Assembly: GCA_041397625.1 (NCBI GenBank)
Contig: JAWKWH010000002.1
Location: 648,084 to 712,083, forward strand
Direction of reading: 5' to 3'
DNA length: 64,000 bases
Source of the DNA: JAWKWH01 sp041397625
GTDB lineage: Bacteria > Pseudomonadota > Alphaproteobacteria > Rhizobiales > Rhizobiaceae
In this document: piece by piece, positions 61,101 to 64,000 of the stretch
Layout: each line of letters starts with the position of its first letter
Position numbering within the stretch: position 1 is the first letter of the stretch
Notes under the pieces: model-generated
The model's database searches: none
The model's input: the letters and a program-made list of their open reading frames with translations, nothing else
What the model was told of the DNA's origin: nothing
Program-made: the position numbers and the translations under genes

Positions 61101-62000
61101 ATGTTTTCCACCCTGCCCGACCGCGCCAAAGGACTGCTTCTCGCCGCACTCGGCGGGATGGTGCTGACGGTCGACGTGCCGCTGGTCCGGCTTGGAAACG
61201 GCGATGTGTGGTCGGTCATGGCGGTGCGCGCGGCGTGCACCTTCTTCTCGGGCCTTGCGGCGTGGTGGCTCTACCGGAAGGCGACCGGTCGCATGATCGC
61301 GCTGGTGCCGGGCTGGCAGGGCGCCGGCGTCGGGCTGTGCTATGCCTGTTCGGCTCTGTTTTTCATCACTGCCGTGCACATGACCCCGACGGCCAATCTG
61401 GTGTTCATCCTGGCATTGAACCCGATGGTCTCGGCGCTGCTGTCATGGCTGTTCCTGAAGGAGCGACCGTCCAACGCGACCATATTGGCGATCGTCATCA
61501 TGCTCGCCGCGGTCACGCTGATCGTCGAGGAGGGTCTGAGCGCCGGGCACATGCTCGGCGACCTGTTCGCGTTCATGGCGACACTGTCGATCGCGGTCGG
61601 CATCACGCTCACCCGCCACAGCGGCAAGGAGATGGGCTTCGTCGCCGTTCTCGCCTCGGGCCTGACGCTGTTCATATGCCTGCCGATCGTGTTTTCCGGC
61701 CAGTTCAACCTGGCCGAACCCGGCTGGGTGGTGTTGAACGGGCTGGTGGTCATCCCGCTCGCCTTCTTCTGCCTGGCGCTGTCGCCGCGCTACCTGCCCG
61801 GCGCCGAGGTCGCCATGTTCTACCTCCTGGAGACGATCCTTGCACCGGTGTGGGTCTGGCTGATCTTCACGGAAGCACCGAGCCTTCAGGTGCTGGTTGC
61901 CGGGGTCGTGATGATCGTCACGCTGTTTGCCCATTCGTTCTGGCAGATTCGCGCCGGGCGCAGACGGAGGGCCGCGGCCGCGGTGCGCCACTCGCCCTGA
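61101..62000 (+). CDS. EamA/DMT family permease
   Basis: A 299-residue ten-helix permease with two EamA halves: GLLLAALGGMVLTVDVPLVR to VGLCYACSALFFITAVHMTP, and LGDLFAFMATLSIAVGITLT to VAMFYLLETILAPVWVWLIF. The end of the second half reads LETILAPVWVWLIFTEAPSL, typical of EamA exporters. Substrate is unknown. The start at 61101 (MFSTLPDRAKGLLLAA) lies 34 bases after bpt, with GGAAGCCGG upstream. Confidence 0.88.
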   Translation: MFSTLPDRAKGLLLAALGGMVLTVDVPLVRLGNGDVWSVMAVRAACTFFSGLAAWWLYRKATGRMIALVPGWQGAGVGLCYACSALFFITAVHMTPTANLVFILALNPMVSALLSWLFLKERPSNATILAIVIMLAAVTLIVEEGLSAGHMLGDLFAFMATLSIAVGITLTRHSGKEMGFVAVLASGLTLFICLPIVFSGQFNLAEPGWVVLNGLVVIPLAFFCLALSPRYLPGAEVAMFYLLETILAPVWVWLIFTEAPSLQVLVAGVVMIVTLFAHSFWQIRAGRRRRAAAAVRHSP

Positions 62001-62011
62001 GGCGTTTCGAT

Positions 62012-62134
62012 TCACGAAAGGACGGCGAGCGTCGTCTGGATCGCCGCCGGCTCGGCGGCGAGCGATTGCGCGGCAGCGACCAGCAGGGCGCCGAACGCGA
62101 TCAGGATCATCGGTACGATGGTACGCTTTTTCAT
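62012..62134 (-). CDS. Small 40-residue secreted or membrane peptide
   Basis: ATG at 62134 opens a 40-codon frame: MKKRTIVPMILIAFGALLVA, then AAQSLAAEPAAIQTTLAVLS. A positive N-terminus and one hydrophobic segment ending AAQSLAA look like a signal peptide or single helix. CAAGGAATGGA precedes the ATG, giving a plausible AAGGA site. The gene is convergent with the EamA permease, ending 11 bases from it. No family known. Confidence 0.5.
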   Translation of the reverse strand: MKKRTIVPMILIAFGALLVAAAQSLAAEPAAIQTTLAVLS

Positions 62135-62392
62135 TCCATTCCTTGCCACGCCCGTTTCGTGATCGGGGAACAGGCGCCGGACGCGCATATGCGGACGCCC
62201 GGTCCCGAAATCAAGCGCCGGAAGAAAATTTGGCGACGGGCTCGCGCATCGATTCCGGCACTTTCGCCAACCGCTTGAATTACCGGCTCAATCGCCCGCC
62301 GAACCGGCTTGTGACGAACGCCACTGCGTCGCCGGCGCATGCGGCCCAGGATCGGCGACGTCAGCCCGCAACGCGAACGGAGGACACCACCC

Positions 62393-62935
62393 ATGTTCCG
62401 CAAGATCCCGATTGCCCTTCTGTGCCTGACCGCGATCGCCGATCCGGCCGTCGCCGACACCAGCCGCGGCTGCAATGCGCGCTACGACATCGTCTTCGTG
62501 CAGATCGATGGCGGCAAGCCCATTTCCGAAAAGCGCCTGTCGTTTGGCCAGTTCACCTCGCGCGGCCGGTGCCGGAGCTGGGCCTATGCCAATGATTGCC
62601 GCCGCGAGGCCAGGAGCCTGGCGCATTCGTGCATGCAGGCGCACTGGGACGGCCGCTGGGGCATCGAAGGCGTGCGCCAGAAGCCGGGCGAGTGCTTTCG
62701 CCAGCGCGCCAATGCCGGCCCGCAGGACTACAGGCTTGAGGACCTGAAGACCGAAATCGAGCGTACAGCCTCCGTTTCGGCAGGCGCTCCCTCCTTCGAC
62801 GACGAGGTCATCGTTCGGCTCGAAGGCCGGACCTGGGGCGACAAGCGCTGCGACGGAACGACCGTGCTGACGACGAGCTACACGATCACCCAGGAAATGT
62901 GCGCCGCGGTGGGCGGCAAGGCCTGCGGCGAATAG
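62393..62935 (+). CDS. Secreted protein with multiple cysteines, conserved hypothetical
   Basis: A 180-residue protein with a signal peptide (MFRKIPIALLCLTAIADPAVAD). The mature region has RGCNARYDIVFVQIDGGKPI, SFGQFTSRGRCRSWAYANDC and LAHSCMQAHWDGRWGIEGVR, with further cysteines in PGECFRQ, KRCDGT, QEMCAAV and KACGE. Disulfide bonding in the periplasm is likely. Start at 62393 with GGAGGACACCACCC upstream; the earlier Met at 62339 lacks a site. Function unknown. Confidence 0.7.
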   Translation: MFRKIPIALLCLTAIADPAVADTSRGCNARYDIVFVQIDGGKPISEKRLSFGQFTSRGRCRSWAYANDCRREARSLAHSCMQAHWDGRWGIEGVRQKPGECFRQRANAGPQDYRLEDLKTEIERTASVSAGAPSFDDEVIVRLEGRTWGDKRCDGTTVLTTSYTITQEMCAAVGGKACGE

Positions 62936-62948
62936 CCCGACCTGGCGC

Positions 62949-64000
62949 TCAGCCGAACCTGCCGGACCGCGGGAAGCCCTTGGGCACCATGCGGCCGGCG
63001 GCGGCGCGGACACCGATCCATTCGCCGAGTTCGGCGGCCGGCCGGGTAAAGGTGCGGTCGGCCGAATCCTGCCATGACAGCCCGTCTTCAAGCGTGAAGG
63101 TCTTCAGGTCCTTCACCCCGCCATCCTTGTATTTCTGCAGGCGTACGCCCTTGCCGCGCGCCATCTCCGGGATGTCGGCCAGAGGGAAGATCAGCATCTT
63201 GCGGTTGTCGCCGACGATGGCGAGATGATCGCCGGAAACCGCCACGCAACACTTGGCCTCGTCGGGCGCCTTGACGTTCATGACCTGCTTGCCCTTGCGG
63301 GTGTTGGCGACGACCTCCCTTTCCGGCACGATGAAGCCGTTGCCGGCATGCGATGCCAGCAGCAACCGGCGCTCGGAATCGTGAACGAAGGCGGTGACGA
63401 TGTCCTGGTCGTTGTCCATGTCGACGATGATGCGCACCGGCTCGCCATGGCCGCGCCCGCCGGGCAGCCGGTCGGCGCCGATCGTGTAGACCTTGCCGCC
63501 GGTGGTGAACAGCAGCACCTTGTCGGTGGTCAGCGCGTGGAAAGCGAGCTTGAGCTTGTCGCCCTCCTTGAAGGCAAGCGACGAGAAATCGGCCAGATGG
63601 CCCTTCATGGCGCGCAGCCAGCCCTTTTCGGAGACGACGACGGTGATCGGCTCCTTTTCGATCATCGCCTGCTGGATAGCCTCGACATCGTGCTCCGGCG
63701 CCTCGCCGAAATCGGTGCGGCGGCGGCCGAGATCGGTGTCCTTGCCGAATTTCTTCCTGATCTCGCCGATCTCCCAGGCGATCGTCTGCCACTGGCGGTC
63801 CTCGGAGCCGAGCAGTTCCTCGATCTGGCCCTTCTCGGCGGTGAGCCCGTCGAATTCCTTGCGGATCTCGAATTCCTCGAGCTTGCGCAAAGCGCGCAGG
63901 CGCATGTTGAGGATGGCCTCGGCCTGCACGTCCGTCAGATCGAAACGGGCCATCATCACCTTCTTGGGTTCATCCTCCTCGCGGATGATGGCGATGACCT
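62949..64000 (-). CDS. parC: DNA topoisomerase IV subunit A, 5'-truncated by window edge
   Basis: The frame is open to base 64000 (IAIIREEDEPKKVMMARFDL) and continues outside. The visible part is the C-terminal half: DVQAEAILNMRLRALRKLEE is the helix bundle after the active-site domain, and the beta-propeller domain follows with GWLRAMKGHLADFSSLAFKE, DKVLLFTTGGKVYTIGADRL and ARGKGVRLQKYKDGGVKDLK, the ParC-type blade motifs. It ends GRMVPKGFPRSGRFG. The lack of a GyrA box QRRGGKG in the seen part favours ParC over GyrA, as does the bpt neighbourhood. Confidence 0.92.
   Translation of the reverse strand, partial: VIAIIREEDEPKKVMMARFDLTDVQAEAILNMRLRALRKLEEFEIRKEFDGLTAEKGQIEELLGSEDRQWQTIAWEIGEIRKKFGKDTDLGRRRTDFGEAPEHDVEAIQQAMIEKEPITVVVSEKGWLRAMKGHLADFSSLAFKEGDKLKLAFHALTTDKVLLFTTGGKVYTIGADRLPGGRGHGEPVRIIVDMDNDQDIVTAFVHDSERRLLLASHAGNGFIVPEREVVANTRKGKQVMNVKAPDEAKCCVAVSGDHLAIVGDNRKMLIFPLADIPEMARGKGVRLQKYKDGGVKDLKTFTLEDGLSWQDSADRTFTRPAAELGEWIGVRAAAGRMVPKGFPRSGRFG

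Noticed and set aside
58420..61167. 915-codon open frame overlapping the SLC13 and bpt genes in another frame
   Set aside because: SLC13 and bpt are recognised in their own frame with complete motifs. The long frame is Arg/Gly/His-rich without a domain.

Overview
The window is GC-rich, densely coded chromosomal DNA from an alphaproteobacterium of the order Hyphomicrobiales (Rhizobiales), most like the Mesorhizobium/Phyllobacteriaceae group. The evidence is protein similarity and gene order recalled from that group: rplM-rpsI then speB-argC-COX15; CBP3-DUF177-plsX-fabH-ihfA-MerR; glyA-nrdR-ribD-ribE-ribH-nusB; ldtR next to an L,D-transpeptidase; and hemB-RDD-bpt-parC. No species name can be given from sequence alone.

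Layout. 1-3458: end of the B12-dependent ribonucleotide reductase nrdJ. 3459-5408: a repeat-rich accessory patch with a solo GIY-YIG nuclease gene bracketed by inverted repeat doublets, then a lower-GC leucine-rich-repeat protein. 5409-13758: small metabolic and envelope genes (cupin, broken SEC-C gene, ankyrin protein, DUF1624 membrane protein, ICMT-like methyltransferase, MerR, MgtE, a lipoprotein, a CoA-binding protein). 13974-22720: housekeeping (two enoyl-CoA hydratases, a thioesterase, ribosomal proteins L13 and S9 with a clear promoter and terminator, an acyltransferase, speB, argC, COX15). 23085-32438: an exopolysaccharide cluster (deacetylase, GNAT, Wzz/GumC-like copolymerase, Wza-like export lipoprotein, GT4 glycosyltransferase, undecaprenyl-phosphate sugar transferase, O-antigen ligase/polymerase-like protein). 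32474-34782: tRNA-Pro(GGG) followed by a lower-GC decayed prophage with a phage portal protein fragment and a VasI/TagO-like secreted protein. 34783-37604: a thiol dioxygenase, a LysR regulator and a Pht5-like decarboxylase. 37750-43038: DUF1330, MerR, ihfA, fatty acid/phospholipid genes fabH and plsX, DUF177, cytochrome bc1 chaperone, bamE. 43133-53571: proton pyrophosphatase, an MFS transporter, nusB, the riboflavin genes, nrdR, a NYN-domain gene, glyA and an L,D-transpeptidase. 54139-64000: ldtR regulator, DUF6163, a 3-hydroxyisobutyryl-CoA hydrolase-like protein, hemB, RDD, an SLC13 permease, bpt, an EamA permease, small secreted proteins and the 3' part of parC.

The features that stand out are the repeats. 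(1) Inverted doublets of a ~58-bp palindromic-type repeat flank the GIY-YIG gene and carry its 3' end, which resembles a REPIN/RAYT arrangement but with a different nuclease fold. (2) A MITE-like family has two copies sharing TTAGG...ATCGACATTC termini; one sits between ldtR and its terminator, the other supplies the stop codon of a DUF1330 gene. (3) A third dispersed repeat occurs near 11.4, 12.6 and 58.1 kb. Other points are a Wzz-family protein whose fused kinase-like domain has a degenerate P-loop, a SEC-C gene that changes frame twice, and a NYN nuclease-like gene placed between glyA and nrdR.
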